From the NCBI RefSeq assembly GCF_900188345.1, contig NZ_FZOD01000041.1, forward strand, positions 23,028 through 87,027: 64,000 bases of DNA. The letters run 5' to 3'. Under the pieces are notes generated by a model, which worked only from the letters and a program-made list of their open reading frames with translations, was not told where the DNA came from and did no database searches. Shown piece by piece: positions 18,011 through 26,611 of this stretch. Positions within the stretch are counted from its first letter, which is position 1, and every line of letters starts with the position of its first letter. Position numbers and translations under genes: made by a program. The stretch comes from Streptosporangium subroseum (GTDB taxonomy: Bacteria > Actinomycetota > Actinomycetes > Streptosporangiales > Streptosporangiaceae).

Positions 18011-18755
18011 GAATTGGGGAAAAGGGGGCCTTCGACAGAGCGCTTATGCCGGACCCAGGTCGGGAAAAACCAGCGGCCGTCATTATCTGGACTTGTTTGA
18101 GCTGGAAATCCGGTTGCGGACTCTCCGAGCTTAGGGGCAATCCAGAAAAGAGTCCATAACTCTTAGTGAGGATGGCGTTACCCGAGGTTTATCGCACATG
18201 TGCCGCGGTGAGGATCGCACGACCGGCATGGCGATTTTTCACGCCTCGGCCGTGCTCGCGGTAGGAGTCCGGAGGGGCTGGGCTACGGCAATGCGTAAGG
18301 GGCGGGAGTAGTTCATTCATACGGTATGGCCGACGTGAGATCTACGTGGCGGTCTTGAGCGCGACCGCCGGCCTTCCGTAGAGGATCCCGTCGTGCTGAT
18401 TCGGCGGGTGGAGGGTCCGTTGAAAGTAAGAGACAGTCGTACGCCGTCGATTGGCTCTTCCTCTGGAGCCGGAGCCGGGGCCGGCGAGTGCGGACGCCCG
18501 AAGCCGATGCGTTTCGGCGTATCTGGGAGGCGGCGTAATGAAATGACGGACCTATTGAGCTACGTCGATTATATGGATGTGGCCGTCCGTTCGACCGAGC
18601 CGTCGTTCGCGGGCTCGGGGAGGGTGTGCCGACGGAACGGGACACGCGAGAAAGGGAAATCATCACGGACCCGTCATGGTCGATGTGGTAGGCGACACTC
18701 CCAAAGAGACGAGTGATGAAATATCGACTTTTGTTAACGAGGGTGGCGGCTCCGG
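18011..18755. other. 745-bp region without a convincing gene
   Basis: This is the longest gap in the window. Several reading frames of 50-190 codons cross it on both strands but none has a recognisable domain, and the better-started one (ATG 18543, 57 codons) has unusual Arg-rich composition. It contains the promoter of the XRE gene, a GCACATGTGC palindrome at 18194-18203 and composition that is less GC-rich than the neighbours. A decayed gene is possible but not shown. Confidence 0.4.
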
Positions 18756-19931
18756 TCACCGCAGGGCGTCGACGGGTTCCATGCCGGCGGCGCGGAGGGC
18801 CGGGTAGAGGCCCGCGAGAAGGCCTACCAGGGCACCGGCGACGGGAGCCGCCAGGGCCAGACGGGCGTCGAGGACGGGAGTCCACTCCTTCGTGGCGGAG
18901 ACGGCCACGACGGAGACCAGACCGAGGCCGGCGCCGATCACGCCGCCGGTCATACCGATCAACGTGGACTCCAGCAGGAACTGGGCGGCTATGTGACGGC
19001 GGGCGGCGCCCAGGGAGCGGCGCAGGCCGATCTCGGCGACGCGTTCCATCACGGTGACCAGGGTGACGTTGGCGATGCCCACCGCGCCGACCACCAGGGA
19101 GACCAGGCCGAGAATCAGGAACAGGCCGTTGACGTCGTCCTGGACGCCGTCGCGGGCGCGTTTGGGGCTGGGCGGGGCGATGACCTGGAGCTCGTCGGGA
19201 TGGTTGGGACTCAGCGCGACCGGGGCCTGCCCGGCGATCAGCTCGGCGGCGCCCAGCGTGGTGTTGACCAGGACACGGGTGACGTTCTTCAGGCCGAAGT
19301 CGGCGCCGATCGTGGACGGCACGATCACGGCGGTGGACAGGATCTGCTCGCGGCGCAGATCACCGAGAATGCCGATCACGGTGTAGGCGCGGTCGCCGAT
19401 GAACACGGCGGGGGCGTTCGCGAGGCGGGTGACGCCGAGCATCCTGGCGGCCTGCTCGCCGAGGACCACCACGCGGTCGCGGCGCCCGACGTGACCTTCA
19501 TCGAAGAAACGGCCCCCGGTCATCCGGCCGTGGACCGCCCGTGGGAGTTCGGGCCCGGTGGCCACCACGGCCAGGGTATGGCCGGTGACCCTGGTGGGGT
19601 CCACCAGGGTGTTGGAGGTGACCTGGAGGTTGGAGCTCCTGTCGGTCTGGGCGAGCGCGACGGCCGAGACGACCCCGCGCAGCCGGGTGAGGGAGGCGTG
19701 GGCGTCCCAGGTGACCAGCGGGTCGGGCTTGTCGGGCACCTCGACGGTGATCGCGGTGGCGGTGAGCTCGTCGAACCGCCCGACGATCTGGTTTCCGGCG
19801 GTGGCGGCGACGCCCAGGGTGATGACCAGGGTGGTGATGCCGAGGACGGTGCCGAGCGTGGTCAGGGCGGAGCGGACGGGACGGGCGAGCATGCCCGCCA
19901 GGGCCTCGGACCAGAGGTCGCGGATATCCAC
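18756..19931 (-). CDS. ABC transporter permease (MacB/FtsX type)
   Basis: 391 residues with the MacB topology: one N-terminal helix (ALTTLGTVLGITTLVITLGV), a large extracytoplasmic MacB_PCD-like domain, and three C-terminal helices within an FtsX domain (LGLVSLVVGAVGIANVTLVT; RSLGAARRHIAAQFL). Such permeases drive mechanotransmission with an ATPase rather than forming a channel. GTG 19931 is preferred because AAGGG stands eight bases before it. It is the last gene of the PadR-headed operon, following the ATPase gene by 160 bases. Confidence 0.85.
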   Translation of the reverse strand: MDIRDLWSEALAGMLARPVRSALTTLGTVLGITTLVITLGVAATAGNQIVGRFDELTATAITVEVPDKPDPLVTWDAHASLTRLRGVVSAVALAQTDRSSNLQVTSNTLVDPTRVTGHTLAVVATGPELPRAVHGRMTGGRFFDEGHVGRRDRVVVLGEQAARMLGVTRLANAPAVFIGDRAYTVIGILGDLRREQILSTAVIVPSTIGADFGLKNVTRVLVNTTLGAAELIAGQAPVALSPNHPDELQVIAPPSPKRARDGVQDDVNGLFLILGLVSLVVGAVGIANVTLVTVMERVAEIGLRRSLGAARRHIAAQFLLESTLIGMTGGVIGAGLGLVSVVAVSATKEWTPVLDARLALAAPVAGALVGLLAGLYPALRAAGMEPVDALR

Positions 19932-20091
19932 GGTCACATCCCTTCGGGAGAACGGGCAGGGCGGTTCGCCCGGCAAGTGAGAGAGCGAATGGGCGCATAA
20001 CAGAGGGCATGGGGACGTACGGGACAGAAGTGGCACTGCGTGGGATGTGAGTGCGCAGGAGAGCGGCACCGCATGTGACGTGGGGTGTGTG

Positions 20092-20823
20092 TCACCCCTC
20101 GGTGAGGATGCCGTCGCTGATGCGGACCCGCCGGTTCGCGCGGGCGCTCACCGCGTCCTCATGGGTGATGACCAGGAGCGTGAGGCCCTGATCGCGCAGG
20201 CCGTCGAACAGGTCGAGCACCGCTCCGGTGTTCCTGCTGTCGAGGTTGCCGGTGGGCTCGTCACACAGCAGCAGCGACGGCCCGCCCATCAACGCGCGGG
20301 CGATGGCGACCCGCTGGCGCTCGCCGCCGGACAGGCGGCCGGGCACGAAGTCGACCCGATGGCTCATGCCGACCTTCTCCAGCATCTCCTCGGCCCGCCT
20401 GCGGCGACCCCGGCGACCGTACCCGCCGCCGGTCGCGCCTGGTGGTTCCTTCCTCGCTCTCTCACCCCCGGCTCCGCCGCTCCGGCCGTACATCTCGGCG
20501 AGCATGACGTTCTCCGCCACGGTCCGGTGGTCGAGCAGGTGGAAGGACTGGTAGACGAAACCGATCCGGTGCCCCCGCAGCCTGGTCCTGGCGCCGTCCT
20601 TCAGCGTGGTCGTCTCGATCCCGTCCAGCAGGTAGGAGCCCGCGGTGGGCCGGTCGAGCAGGCCTAACGTGTTGAGCAGGGTGGACTTCCCGGACCCCGA
20701 GGGGCCCACGATGGCCACATAGTCCCCCTGCTCAACACGTAGGCGGATCTTGGAGAGCGCGTGCACGGGCGGATCCGCGGGGAACACCCGGCTGACGTCG
20801 TTCAGGTGGATGACGGGGTTCAC
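20092..20823 (-). CDS. ABC transporter ATP-binding protein (MacB/LolD type)
   Basis: 243 residues. Walker A GPSGSGKST, Q-loop VYQSFHLL, signature LSGGERQRVAIARAL, Walker B LLLCDEPTGNLD. It powers the downstream FtsX-type permease. Unusually, a Gly/Arg-rich insert of about 20 residues (GGAGGERARKEPPGATGGGY and the following GRRGRRRR) sits between the Q-loop and the signature, where family members usually run straight from NVMLAEMYGR to RAEEMLEKVG. The insert is in frame and strongly positive. The gene starts 77 bases after the MacA-like gene stop. Confidence 0.9.
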   Translation of the reverse strand: MNPVIHLNDVSRVFPADPPVHALSKIRLRVEQGDYVAIVGPSGSGKSTLLNTLGLLDRPTAGSYLLDGIETTTLKDGARTRLRGHRIGFVYQSFHLLDHRTVAENVMLAEMYGRSGGAGGERARKEPPGATGGGYGRRGRRRRAEEMLEKVGMSHRVDFVPGRLSGGERQRVAIARALMGGPSLLLCDEPTGNLDSRNTGAVLDLFDGLRDQGLTLLVITHEDAVSARANRRVRISDGILTEG

Positions 20824-20900
20824 AGTTCATTACCGTTCATAACCACTTACCGTTCCCGGTGCGCCGTGGATGGGTTTCGCCGCTTGGAGGAGCCGTTTCC

Positions 20901-22706
20901 TCAGGCACCGCTCACCACCACCCGGTCGCCCTCTTTCAGCGCGCCCGGCTTCACGGGCGTCACCTCCACGGTGCCGTCGGCGGTGAGGCCGGTCCTGACC
21001 TCCACGTCGCCGGTCTTGTCGCCGCCGGGCAGTTCCACCTGGACACGGGGCCGGCCGTTGGCCGAGGTGACGACCGCGGCCACCGGCACGGTGAGCACGG
21101 CATTCTCGGTGGCTCCGACAGAGATCTTCACGGTGACCGGCGCGCCGACCAGCCCCCGCAAACCCTTGGTGACCGTCGGGGTGAGCAGCACCGGTACCGA
21201 GCCCAGCTCCTCGTCGGAAACCCCGGTGGCCCCGGCGCCTCCGGCCTTCTCCTCGGCCTCGGCGGGCCTGGCCGCGTCGCCGGTCGCGCTCAGCACGGCG
21301 GGGAACCGCGTCTCGTCGGCGGTCTCCAGCGTGGCCTCCATACCCTTGCGCAGCAGCTTCGCCTCCCGGCTCTCCACCGAACCGGTCACCGCGAAGGCCG
21401 AACTGGTCACCGTGGCGACCTTGCCCTCGGCGGCGTCGCCGGGCTTCACCTCCGCCTTGTCCAGCCGGGCGGGGAGCGCGGGAAGGAAGACGATCTCGCC
21501 GGGCGGGATGCCGATGCCGTACGTCTTCAGGTATTCGGCCAGGATCGATCTGGCGCTCGCCACGTTCTTGCCGCCGTTGGTGACCTTCAGCTGGAGCGGG
21601 GAGTTCTGGCGGGCCTGGCGCAGCGCCTGCTCGGCGACGGCCACGGTCTCCTGGCCCAGCCGTACGGCCCTGCGCAGTTCTCCAAGGCGTTTCTCCTTGC
21701 CCGCGCTCGCCTGGTCCCCGAAGGCATCCAGGGCGGTGCGCGCGGATTCCAGGTTCTGCCGGGCATTGGAGACCCTCAGCTCCAGCAGTCGCCTGTCCTC
21801 CGGTTTGGCTGTGGGGAGGGCCGCCTCGGGCTTGGGCGTGGGAGGAGCCGCCTCGGGTTTGGCCGTGGGGAGGGTCTGCGGGGACCTGGCCGCGGTGAGA
21901 GCCTGCTCGGCGGCGAGCACCTCCTCCTCGCCGGCCCGTACGGCCCGGCGCAGGTCCTCCACCTGGTGTGTCTCCTCGGGGGTGAGGTCCGCGGAGTCCT
22001 CTTTCTCCAGGGCGTCCTCGGCGGCTCGCAGGTCCTCGCGGGCGTTGTCGAGCTTGAGTCTCAGCGGCAGGACGTCGCGCCCGGCATCGAGGGTCTTGCG
22101 GTCGGTGAGCAGGGTCTCCTCGGCGGCCTGTACGGCCTGGCGCAACTGCTCCCTGGTCTGTTTGGCGGTGAGGTCGGGTTCCTGGGCCGCGTATCCCCGC
22201 TTGGCGTACCAGCGCTGGACGGCGGCCGTGGTCGCGGAGTCGAAGACGCCGCTGCTCGGCGCGCCGAACCCGAGGCGGCGCAGCGCCGCCTGGAGCTGCC
22301 TGATGTCGGTGCCGGTGGCGCCGGGGGTCATGGTCCTGTGCATGGGAACCTTGCCGCGCAGGGCGAACACCGGGCGGCCGTTGACCTCCATCAGCACCGA
22401 GCCCTCGGCGATCTTTCCGGGGCGCGGGGCCCGGGTGACCCGCTGGGCCTCCGCGGCGCCGCCCACCACACCGGCGAGGGTGACGGGCAGCGGCGACCCG
22501 TACGCCAGGGTGCCGCTGACGGCGACCGTGCTGGTGAGCTTCCGCCGTACGACGGGAGAGGTGATCAGCGACGGTTTGGGCGGCTGCCGGAGCGCGGCCT
22601 CGTCGGCGGGGGAACGCAGCCGCGTGCCGACAGCCCACCCGCCCCCGGCGATCACGATGACCCCGGCCAGAAGGCCGCCCAGCACGCGGTGCCTCGAGGT
22701 CACCAT
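20901..22706 (-). CDS. MacA-like periplasmic-adaptor-type protein with peptidoglycan-binding domain
   Basis: 601 residues: a single N-terminal membrane helix (VLGGLLAGVIVIAGGGW), a lipoyl/barrel-like half (VAVSGTLAYGSPLPVTLAG), a peptidoglycan-binding type-1 domain at about residues 127-165 (TDIRQLQAALRRLGFG), a long Ala/Glu coiled-coil with repeated LRRAVR-type heptads, then a C-terminal beta-barrel half (VTVKISVGATENAVLTV). It is the extracytoplasmic adaptor of the MacB-type transporter. The start ATG 22706 begins the helix. A Pro-rich repeat (KPEAAPPTPKPEAALPTAKP) interrupts the coil. Confidence 0.8.
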   Translation of the reverse strand: MVTSRHRVLGGLLAGVIVIAGGGWAVGTRLRSPADEAALRQPPKPSLITSPVVRRKLTSTVAVSGTLAYGSPLPVTLAGVVGGAAEAQRVTRAPRPGKIAEGSVLMEVNGRPVFALRGKVPMHRTMTPGATGTDIRQLQAALRRLGFGAPSSGVFDSATTAAVQRWYAKRGYAAQEPDLTAKQTREQLRQAVQAAEETLLTDRKTLDAGRDVLPLRLKLDNAREDLRAAEDALEKEDSADLTPEETHQVEDLRRAVRAGEEEVLAAEQALTAARSPQTLPTAKPEAAPPTPKPEAALPTAKPEDRRLLELRVSNARQNLESARTALDAFGDQASAGKEKRLGELRRAVRLGQETVAVAEQALRQARQNSPLQLKVTNGGKNVASARSILAEYLKTYGIGIPPGEIVFLPALPARLDKAEVKPGDAAEGKVATVTSSAFAVTGSVESREAKLLRKGMEATLETADETRFPAVLSATGDAARPAEAEEKAGGAGATGVSDEELGSVPVLLTPTVTKGLRGLVGAPVTVKISVGATENAVLTVPVAAVVTSANGRPRVQVELPGGDKTGDVEVRTGLTADGTVEVTPVKPGALKEGDRVVVSGA

Positions 22707-22737
22707 GGCCGTTCCGCTCTGAACGCCGCAGCGTGTT

Positions 22738-23691
22738 TCACGACGTCAGCCCGGCGTAGTAACCGAACTCCCGGTCGATCCTGTCGCGGATCCGCCGCTC
22801 CATGGGCTTGAACACGGCGTAGAAGTCCTTGCCGCACTCCAGGTCCTCCAGCGCGGCCTTGATCTCCCTGGCCAGGTACGGCCTGGCCTCGTCGGGCGTC
22901 AGGGTAGGCAGGAACCCGCCCTGGCGGAGGGTGCCTTCGCCGCCCTGCTTTGAGGCGAGGGCCTTCCTGAGGATGGCGGAGTCGGTAACTCTGTCGAGCA
23001 GCTGCTTCTCGCCGAGGGCGAGCATCTCATCCCGGAGGACCGCCGTGCCGGCGCCGTCGATCGCGGTGGGCTTGAGCGAGCGGACCCTGGCGCCCTTGGC
23101 CTTGAGGCAGTCGCCGAACCTCCCGGCCAGGTCCAGAAGCCGCGCGTCGCCGTCGAGCTCCCGGCTCTCCACCTGTTCGAGCATCGTGCCGGCCTGCCTG
23201 GACAGATCGATCTCCGAGCTCACGGTCCTGCCGGTGAGCTTCTTGACGGCTTCCGAATAGCAGCTGTCGCGGGTGGTCCGCCAGGATTCCAGCTGCGCGG
23301 AGGAGAGCGCCATCATGATCGGGTTGTTCGGATCCTGGTCGGCGAAGCTCATTTCCCCGCTCTTGCTGTCCTCGCGATACACATATGCGGAGTAGATGCC
23401 GAAGCCGTACTTCTCCCGGTGTTTCCTCATCGCCTGGTAGTCGCCCGTCTCCCGTTCGACGTCCTCGTCGGTCTTCTGGTCCGGCGGCAGGCTCGGGCTG
23501 TACTTGAAGCCCTTCTGCTTCATGCAGTCCCCGATCGCCGCCTCCGTCTGACGGCGCATGCCCTGCGGATCGGCCGCCGTGGCCGTCTTTGCGGCGACGG
23601 TTCCGGCGGACGGCGCCGGATCGCCTCCGCACCCGGTCAGTAGGGCCAGGGCGAGGGTTGCCGTAGGCATGACGGTGAGGACTCGTGACAC
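22738..23691 (-). CDS. Lipoprotein of the ABC operon, copy 1
   Basis: 317 residues. A lipobox follows the signal (LALALLTGCGG), and the mature part contains GDCMKQKGFKYSPS, a Cys-containing motif shared with its paralog. No catalytic residues are recognised, so it is probably a surface-bound partner of the exporter. The GTG at 23691 is chosen because GGAG stands five bases before it; ATG 23718 lacks a site. Only 31 bases separate its stop from the macA-like start, which supports one operon. Its leader resembles that of the second copy. Confidence 0.72.
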   Translation of the reverse strand: MSRVLTVMPTATLALALLTGCGGDPAPSAGTVAAKTATAADPQGMRRQTEAAIGDCMKQKGFKYSPSLPPDQKTDEDVERETGDYQAMRKHREKYGFGIYSAYVYREDSKSGEMSFADQDPNNPIMMALSSAQLESWRTTRDSCYSEAVKKLTGRTVSSEIDLSRQAGTMLEQVESRELDGDARLLDLAGRFGDCLKAKGARVRSLKPTAIDGAGTAVLRDEMLALGEKQLLDRVTDSAILRKALASKQGGEGTLRQGGFLPTLTPDEARPYLAREIKAALEDLECGKDFYAVFKPMERRIRDRIDREFGYYAGLTS

Positions 23692-23725
23692 TGTGACTCC
23701 GTTTCGGGGTGGGGGCATGCTCGAG

Positions 23726-23836
23726 AGAGATGATCAGCGAAGGCTTGGGCGGTTGCCGGAGCGCGGCCTCTTCAGCGGGGGAAAGCAGCCGTGTGCGGAC
23801 AGTCCCCGCCCCCGGCGATCACGATGACCCCGGCCG
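23726..23836 (-). pseudogene. Remnant of a second MacA-like gene 5' end
   Basis: This stretch aligns with 22557-22669, encoding residues about 13-49 of the MacA-like protein: shared blocks include TGATCAGCGA, TTGCCGGAGCGCGGCCTC versus CTGCCGGAGCGCGGCCTC, and CGATCACGATGACCCCGGCC. It lies between the two lipoprotein genes, exactly where a duplicated macA-like gene would begin. Only about 111 bp remains. It shows that a lipoprotein + macA cassette was duplicated and one adaptor copy deleted. Confidence 0.75.
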
Positions 23837-23865
23837 GTACAGCCCCGGCACCCGCCGGGGTGATC

Positions 23866-24774
23866 TCATAGCCCGAACTCCTGGTACGCCCGCTGCTGGA
23901 CCTCGATCTGCCCGGGGGTGAAGGCGGGATAGAAGTCCTTGCCGCACTTCAGATCGTCGAGCGCGTCCTTGATCTCTCTGGCGAGGTACGGCCTGGCCTG
24001 ATCGGCCGTCAGGTTGGGCTCCCAGCGCGCGCCCTCCGGCATGTCCATCTTCTTCAGCATGGACTCGGGGATCCGCTCGCCCAGGGGCTTCTTCTCGGCC
24101 TCGAACTTCAGCCGGCCGCGGTCGGCGAGCGCGGACGGCTTGGTCGAGCCGATGGGATACCCCTTGTTCTTGAGGCAGTTCCCCATGGAGACGGTGAGTT
24201 CGACGAGCCGGGGATCGCCGTCGAGCTCGCGGGTTGCCAGCTGTTCACTCCTGGCGTTGGCCTGCTCGTAGTAGTCGTCGACCGAGTCGATCTTCTTACC
24301 GGTGGCGTCCTTCACCGCCCGCTGGTAACAGGTGCGATCCGCGCCGTTGTACGCCTCGCGCTGGGTGTCGGAGAACGACATCTGGATTTTGTTGTTCGGA
24401 TTGGGGTCTTCCGGGATGCCGCCCTCCGGCTCGACCATGGGGTTCGCGTACTCCTGGGGATAGACGTAGAAGGCGAAGACGCCGTATCCGTTCTTCTCTC
24501 GCCATTTTTTCATCGCCGTGTAGTCGCCGGAGTCTCGTTTGCGCTCCTCCTCGCCGATCTTGTGCGGCGCGGGGACGAACGCGATGTAGGTGAAGCCCTT
24601 CTGCTTCATGCAGTCGGCGCGGACCGACTCGATCTGATGTCTTTTGGCCTGCGAATCGGCGGTCGCGGAGGCTTTCTCGGCGGCGGGTGCCCCGGGTGCC
24701 GAATTCCCGCCGCAACCGGACAGTACGGCCAGGGCCAGGATGGCTGCGGGCATGGCTGTGAGAACGCGTGACAC
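23866..24774 (-). CDS. Lipoprotein of the ABC operon, copy 2
   Basis: 302 residues and clearly paralogous to the preceding lipoprotein: lipobox LAVLSGCGG, then DCMKQKGFTYIAFVPAPHK and a shared C-terminal DLKCGKDFYPAFTP. GTG 24774 is chosen by the same GGAGTCAC leader that precedes copy 1; ATG 24795 has none. It sits upstream of copy 1 in the transcript, separated from it by a decayed macA remnant. The function is unknown. Confidence 0.72.
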   Translation of the reverse strand: MSRVLTAMPAAILALAVLSGCGGNSAPGAPAAEKASATADSQAKRHQIESVRADCMKQKGFTYIAFVPAPHKIGEEERKRDSGDYTAMKKWREKNGYGVFAFYVYPQEYANPMVEPEGGIPEDPNPNNKIQMSFSDTQREAYNGADRTCYQRAVKDATGKKIDSVDDYYEQANARSEQLATRELDGDPRLVELTVSMGNCLKNKGYPIGSTKPSALADRGRLKFEAEKKPLGERIPESMLKKMDMPEGARWEPNLTADQARPYLAREIKDALDDLKCGKDFYPAFTPGQIEVQQRAYQEFGL

Positions 24775-24846
24775 GGGGTGACTCCGTTTCGGCATGCGGG
24801 CATGGTCAGGGGGCGGTGGCTGCCACCCGCGATTCGATCGGGCAGG

Positions 24847-25947
24847 TTAGAGGAGGACGTGCCGCTTCGCGCGGTACGGCACGATCACGGCCAGCACCGT
24901 CAGGAAGACGAGCAGGGCCAGGTGCGCCACGTCCTGGCTGGACTGGGCGCCGAGGTTCTCGGCGTAGACGGCGCAGACCGGGATGAGATAGATGACGGAG
25001 GCCATGGCCCAGCGCGGGTCGCGGGCCACGTGGCCCGCCCAGATCGCGAGGACGAGGACCCCGATTTCCACGGCGACCCTGGCCACCGTGAGGGGGCCGG
25101 GCCCGGCCGTGAAGTCGAGCCCGGCCGGGTTGGCACCGGCGAGTGCCGGGATCGCCGCCCACCACAGCCACGATCGTGCTCCGACGGGCCGAGGCTCCCG
25201 GGCGGCCAGCGCCAGCAGGCCCAGCGCGATCAGTGCGTAACCGACCATCGGCGCCACCGGGCCGCCGCTCCCGTAGAGTGCTCCGCCGCCCCAGACCGGG
25301 TCGGGATAGACCGGCAGCAGTGTCACATCCAGCCAGGTGCGGCCGAGCGTGATCGAGCAGACCTTGACCGCGACCAGCACGACCACCGGCAGCGCCGTAC
25401 GCACCCGGCCGCGCATGATCAGGGCGACGGCGAGCGCCGACAGCCCCACCCAGAGCGGGACGGTGGTCGCGTACGGCACCAGCATCGCCAGTTGGGCGAC
25501 CGACAACGCCAGGACTCCGAGGTGAACCCCGTCGACCCAGGCGGGCCGCTCCGTCGCGTAGGTCACTCTCGTCCGCAGTCCGCCGACGATCAGCGCGAAG
25601 GACTCCCGGGCCGAGGGCAGGGTGCGCCCCGGCTCGGCGGTGTCGAGCAGGGTGGCGATGAGCTCGCCGCCGTATCCGGACCGGTAGCCGCGGGGGTATC
25701 CCCGCAGCAGCCGGCGATACCGTCGTTCCAGGACCCCCGCGCCCGCCCCCGTGGCGGTGCGCGGGCCCGTGGTGACGTCGTTCGGCTCCGCGATGAGGCC
25801 TGCTCCCATGGTGGCGTTCGGGCCGGTTCCGCTGCTCGTCTCCGCGGAGGAGCTCGGGTCCGTGGTGGCGCCCGTTCCCGCGCGAGCGTCCGGACCTGTG
25901 CTGGTGCCCGCCCCTGCGGGGACGTTCGGGTCCGTGGCGACGGTCAT
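24847..25947 (-). CDS. HAAS-like membrane protein linked to PadR
   Basis: 366 residues. A low-complexity Thr/Ala/Gly N-terminus of about 70 residues, encoded by degenerate DNA repeats, precedes LERRYRRLLRGYPRGYRSGY, a motif typical of the HAAS-like signalling domain that follows PadR regulators, and then about eight hydrophobic helices. Its ATG overlaps the PadR stop by four bases (ATGA), indicating coupled translation. The role is probably to sense or signal for the PadR regulon; that is inference. A later ATG (residue 47) is an alternative start. Confidence 0.72.
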   Translation of the reverse strand: MTVATDPNVPAGAGTSTGPDARAGTGATTDPSSSAETSSGTGPNATMGAGLIAEPNDVTTGPRTATGAGAGVLERRYRRLLRGYPRGYRSGYGGELIATLLDTAEPGRTLPSARESFALIVGGLRTRVTYATERPAWVDGVHLGVLALSVAQLAMLVPYATTVPLWVGLSALAVALIMRGRVRTALPVVVLVAVKVCSITLGRTWLDVTLLPVYPDPVWGGGALYGSGGPVAPMVGYALIALGLLALAAREPRPVGARSWLWWAAIPALAGANPAGLDFTAGPGPLTVARVAVEIGVLVLAIWAGHVARDPRWAMASVIYLIPVCAVYAENLGAQSSQDVAHLALLVFLTVLAVIVPYRAKRHVLL

Positions 25948-26285
25948 GAGAACGCCGATCCGAGACGGAGGACCCGGCTGGTCACGACCGATGCCGCCTG
26001 CTGCATGCGCAGGGCCTCGGCGGAGACCAGGTTCTGCCCCTCGTCGGTGAGCACGAAGTATCTCCTCGGCCGCCCCTCGACGATCTCCTCGCGGTCGACG
26101 GCGATCAGCCCGCCCGCCGCCAGCCGGTCGAGCGCGCCGTAGAGCGTGCCGACCGGGAGCCTGACCCGCTCCTCCGAGAGCTTCAGGGTCTGCTTGATGA
26201 TGCCGTGCCCGTGAAGGGGGCCGTCGAGCAGTGAGGCGAGGATGAAGTAGGTCGGCTCGCTGACCGTGGTTGATCCTTTAGCCAT
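25944..26285 (-). CDS. PadR-family transcriptional regulator
   Basis: 113 residues with the PadR winged helix (YFILASLLDGPLHGHGIIKQ; RLPVGTLYGALDRLAAGGLI; GRPRRYFVLTDEG). PadR repressors respond to small toxic or phenolic compounds and often control ABC exporters. ATG 26285 begins the domain. A perfect 27-bp palindrome ends eight bases upstream of the start codon and overlaps where RNA polymerase would bind, so autoregulation of the seven-gene operon behind it is likely. No Shine-Dalgarno is seen, so a leaderless mRNA is possible. Confidence 0.85.
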   Translation of the reverse strand: MAKGSTTVSEPTYFILASLLDGPLHGHGIIKQTLKLSEERVRLPVGTLYGALDRLAAGGLIAVDREEIVEGRPRRYFVLTDEGQNLVSAEALRMQQAASVVTSRVLRLGSAFS

Positions 26286-26292
26286 GCGGAGG

Positions 26293-26319
26293 ACCATACT
26301 TCGCCCGGCGAAGTATGGT
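26293..26319. promoter_or_regulatory. Perfect 27-bp palindromic operator of padR
   Basis: ACCATACTTCGCC (26293-26305) and GGCGAAGTATGGT (26307-26319) are exact reverse complements around a single C. The palindrome begins eight bases before the PadR ATG (26285) on the template side and is the strongest operator-like element in the window. PadR sites in other species are similar A/T-flanked palindromes. Confidence 0.75.
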
Positions 26320-26539
26320 CAAATTGCGCCTCCGGAGAGACCTTTCCCGCAGCAATTGGGGAACCGTCCCGGGGTGGCGGAGAACCCTGTCCGCATCGGC
26401 CGAGGTGGCTGCCTTGACGTGACCGAAGGGCTCGTCATCGGCCTGGGGCCATCGGTGCGCGGTGTGGCACCTCAAGCCCTGGCTCTTCGGACCGGGGTCG
26501 TCAACCGGTCGAGGATGGTCGGGAGACGTGTCCACACCG

Positions 26540-26579
26540 ACCGAGGCGGTTACCCCTCCATCGGGATAACCGCCTCGGT
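26540..26579 (-). terminator. Hairpin terminator of the M1 peptidase gene
   Basis: ACCGAGGCGGTTA (26540-26552) and TAACCGCCTCGGT (26567-26579) form a perfect 13-base stem with a 14-base loop. It begins 32 bases after the M1 peptidase stop (26612). There is no T-run on either side. Confidence 0.7.
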
Positions 26580-26611
26580 ATGGGGCCTGAGTGCCGTGAG
26601 GTCGTCGAGGA

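Noticed and set aside
18543..18716. 57-codon frame in the 18.0-18.75 kb gap
   Set aside because: Arg-rich C-terminus and no recognisable motif; ATGs nearby are not preceded by a clear ribosome binding site.
20859..22811. 650-codon plus-strand reading frame opposite the MacA-like gene
   Set aside because: It is Gly/Arg/Leu-rich, has no family match, and mirrors the minus-strand gene that has a membrane helix, PG-binding domain and coiled coil. High-GC DNA produces such shadows.
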